Source: Beijerinckiaceae bacterium (GTDB taxonomy: Bacteria > Pseudomonadota > Alphaproteobacteria > Rhizobiales > Beijerinckiaceae). Taken from it: DNA of 34,522 nt. The position numbers and the translations under genes are program-made. The DNA lies in the NCBI GenBank assembly GCA_947474545.1, contig CANJJI010000035.1:1-34522 (forward strand), given 5' to 3'. The notes below the pieces were generated by a model, which saw only the letters and a program-made list of their open reading frames with translations, was not told the DNA's origin and ran no database searches. This document shows, one piece after another, positions 32,812 through 34,522 of the stretch (within the stretch, counting starts at the first letter, position 1; each line of letters starts with the position of its first letter).

Positions 32812-33810
32812 ATGAACGGCAAACCTGTCACTCCATTGCCCGTCGAAATCAACCTGACCGCGGCTATCATCGCCGTGCCGGGCAGGCTGGCGGTGGCTGC
32901 GGGCAGGCCGCACGGGCCGATGATTATCGTCACCCGCGAAGGCCACGATATCGGCCTCCCCTCCGGAGCTTTCGATCCGCTGTCCCATCGCACGTTTGAA
33001 ATGGGCCTGCGCGCCTGGGTGAGCGAACAGACTGGCGTCACACTCGGCTACGTTGAACAGCTCTATACATTCGGCGACCGTGGCCGCCACGCGCAGATCG
33101 GCGACAGTGACCCGCATGTCGTGTCCGTAGGCTATCTGGCTCTCACGCGTATGCGGCTGGAACCTACACTGCCCGCAGGCGTCGAATTTGCGCCCGTATA
33201 TTCGTGCTTCCCGTGGGAGGACTGGCGGGGCGGGCGGCCGCCGCTTCTCGACCAGGCGATCCTCCCGGCGCTGCGGACGTGGTGCGCGCGCGAGCCCACG
33301 CGCATGAATGCGCGCGGCCTCACCCGCATGGACCGGCTGCGCATGTTGTTTGGCGAGGATGGCGGCAGTTTCGATGACGAAAACGTACTGGACCGTTTCG
33401 AAATGCTCTACGAAGCAGGTCTCGTGGAAGAAGCCCGGCGCGATGGCCGCGCCAGCCCACTGCTGGAAAACCTGCCCGCGCTCGGCCTCACCATGCGGCT
33501 CGATCACCGGCGCATTCTGGCCACCGCGCTCGGCCGCTTGCGTTCAAAAATGAAATATCGCCCTGTCATTTTTGAGCTGATGCCTGAGGCCTTTACGCTC
33601 ACCGCCCTGCAGAATGCGGCGGAAGCCATCACCGGGCGGCATCTGCACAAGCAAAATTTCCGCCGGTTTGTTGAAAACGCCGCCGTGGTGGAGCCGACGG
33701 GGGAAATGGCCCATGCAACTGGTGGCCGTCCCGCGGCGCTTTTCCGGTTCAGGCGCGAGGTCGTTCAGGAGCGCCCGGCGCAAGGGTTGCGCGTGGGGGC
33801 GCGGGGGTGA
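32812..33810 (+). CDS. nrtR: NrtR-type NAD biosynthesis regulator (NUDIX plus winged helix)
   Basis: A fusion of 332 residues: a NUDIX-like sensor domain (about 10-160) and a C-terminal winged helix (about 225-320). NrtR proteins repress NAD synthesis genes and respond to ADP-ribose or NAD. The NUDIX region has GLPSGAFDPLSHRTFEMGLR but the catalytic REXXEE is absent (the text reads RAWVSEQTG), so it is a sensor, not an enzyme. The DNA-binding half has RPVIFELMPEAFTLTALQNA and GRHLHKQNFRRFVENAAVVE, the usual NrtR recognition region, and closes with GRPAALFRFRREV. No NAD biosynthesis gene is in the window. It is the last gene of the tag run. Confidence 0.85.
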   Translation: MNGKPVTPLPVEINLTAAIIAVPGRLAVAAGRPHGPMIIVTREGHDIGLPSGAFDPLSHRTFEMGLRAWVSEQTGVTLGYVEQLYTFGDRGRHAQIGDSDPHVVSVGYLALTRMRLEPTLPAGVEFAPVYSCFPWEDWRGGRPPLLDQAILPALRTWCAREPTRMNARGLTRMDRLRMLFGEDGGSFDDENVLDRFEMLYEAGLVEEARRDGRASPLLENLPALGLTMRLDHRRILATALGRLRSKMKYRPVIFELMPEAFTLTALQNAAEAITGRHLHKQNFRRFVENAAVVEPTGEMAHATGGRPAALFRFRREVVQERPAQGLRVGARG

Positions 33811-33894
33811 CATCTTCTATAAAGCCCATTGGCGACATTTTAAAAAATTGTCATAAAGTGATGCGAGCTTCCGTTCATATTTTGGAGGTTAATC

Positions 33895-34389
33895 ATGCGT
33901 GTATTCAAACAGTCAAACGATCTTAAGGCACTTGCAGTCGCTGGATCTTATGTCGTTGTTATCGGTTGGGACATGCCGGCAGAAACCATTCGCAAACATA
34001 AAGTTCTCGGTTTTGCCTTGCAACGAAAACGACACAGTGATGGCGAAGTCTTCTGGTTGTCGGGACAAAAAAAATTCGAAAAAACAAATCCCGATCCGGA
34101 GCCCGGCGTTCCAACGAGTAGTTACAAGCATCCCATTCAGTCTTTCCAATGGGCCGATTACAGCGTTTCGCCGGAGGAAAAATACACGTATCGCCTGGTC
34201 GCCCGACAAGGCGAACCGGACGCTCTTGAAGACGGAGAAAGTATTTCTTTGACTGTCACTTGCGAAAGCATCGACAATGGCAAACACGCTGTTCATTTCA
34301 ACCGCGGCGCGATAGCCTCCCAGGAATATGCGCGCCGGTTCCAGAACCGCAAGCCGTCCGAAGTTGGTTTAGCTGTGACCTGCCCCTGA
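33895..34389 (+). pseudogene. N-terminal part of a phospholipase-D-like protein, truncated
   Basis: A frame of 164 residues that matches only the N-terminal domain that precedes the catalytic PLD domains in a family of large alphaproteobacterial proteins: MRVFKQSNDLKALAVAGSYV, IGWDMPAETIRKHKVLGFAL, HPIQSFQWADYSVSPEEKYT, then HFNRGAIASQEYARRFQNRK. In full-length relatives this block is followed by PxEVG and then the HKD catalytic region. Here the homology stops after PSEVG and the frame ends five codons later (LAVTCP), so the catalytic half is missing. GGAGG before the ATG shows that the start is intact. I call it a truncated gene; a short-lived functional fragment cannot be excluded. A 16-bp inverted repeat begins 60 bp downstream. 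Confidence 0.7.
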
Positions 34390-34448
34390 ACTTTCATCCA
34401 GTAGCATTTAGAGTCCCGGCGGATTTTACGCCTTGTGGCGCGGGTGTA

Positions 34449-34501
34449 GCAACAGGCGATCGGCGGAGCTGGTCGGGGTTGCGCAGCCGATCGCCTGTTG
34501 C
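34449..34501. repeat. Perfect 16-bp inverted repeat at the right window edge
   Basis: GCAACAGGCGATCGGC (34449-34464) and GCCGATCGCCTGTTGC (34486-34501) are exact inverted copies around a 21-bp centre. No T run follows, so it is not a standard terminator. It lies just past the point where the phospholipase-D-like gene is cut off. It may be a chromosomal palindromic repeat or the border of a mobile element whose body is outside the window. Confidence 0.85.
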
Positions 34502-34522
34502 GGTGAGAGTGGCGGCGTAGGC

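Noticed and set aside
34449-34501. The edge inverted repeat considered as a rho-independent terminator
   Set aside because: The stem is strong but no T run follows, and the 21-nt centre is long for a terminator.

Overview
The window reads as chromosomal DNA of an alphaproteobacterium, probably of the Hyphomicrobiales or a neighbouring order. Four things point there: an Irr-type Fur regulator, the six-gene very-long-chain fatty acid (VLCFA) lipid A cluster (acpXL to lpxXL), an alphaproteobacterial NrtR-type NAD regulator, and an intergenic palindrome resembling a family common in Hyphomicrobiales. I cannot name the genus. The DNA is moderately GC-rich throughout. I see no rRNA, tRNA, CRISPR array or transposase. 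No gene-free stretch exceeds 300 bp; the longest is about 280 bp, between irr and the flavin reductase gene.

Layout. (1) 1-2920: the end of a glyoxalase-like gene, irr (minus), a flavin reductase gene with a clear terminator, a Nudix hydrolase overlapping a TIGR02301-like secreted protein, and a small unknown protein. (2) 2994-8934: four tandem Bug/TctC-type periplasmic binding proteins, a conserved hypothetical gene and a branched-chain-amino-acid-type ABC binding protein. None has a membrane partner in the window. The third Bug gene has no ATG, GTG or TTG at its expected start; a strong Shine-Dalgarno sequence precedes ATC. (3) 9157-14096: a lipoprotein, ygfZ, a DUF4394-type periplasmic protein divergent from an ECF sigma/RskA-like anti-sigma pair across a nested palindrome, a SnoaL-like protein and a small outer-membrane barrel. 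(4) 14303-28305: a dense lipid A locus. The plus strand carries lpxB, then acpXL-fabZ-fabF2XL-fabF1XL-adh2XL-lpxXL, and further on lpxD. The minus strand carries msbA-lpxA-heptosyltransferase-like GT9-lpxL-like-gnnA-like. (5) 28332-30953: a membrane methyltransferase overlapping a GT4 glycosyltransferase, divergent from a GT25-family gene. (6) 31009-33810: a tight run of tag, an HD phosphohydrolase, a CX5R phosphatase and nrtR. (7) 33895-34522: a truncated relative of phospholipase-D-like proteins, followed by a perfect 16-bp inverted repeat at the window edge.

How the genes work together. Region 4 can make most of a lipid A of the VLCFA type. LpxA, LpxD and LpxB build the acylated disaccharide. 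AcpXL with its own dehydratase, ketosynthase pair and reductase makes the C26-C28 chain that LpxXL attaches. A second LpxL-like enzyme adds another secondary chain, and MsbA flips the product. The GnnA-like dehydrogenase suggests a diamino-sugar (GlcN3N) backbone with amide-linked chains. GnnB, LpxC, LpxH/LpxI, LpxK and KdtA are not in the window. Regions 5 and the GT9 gene suggest further envelope polysaccharide work.
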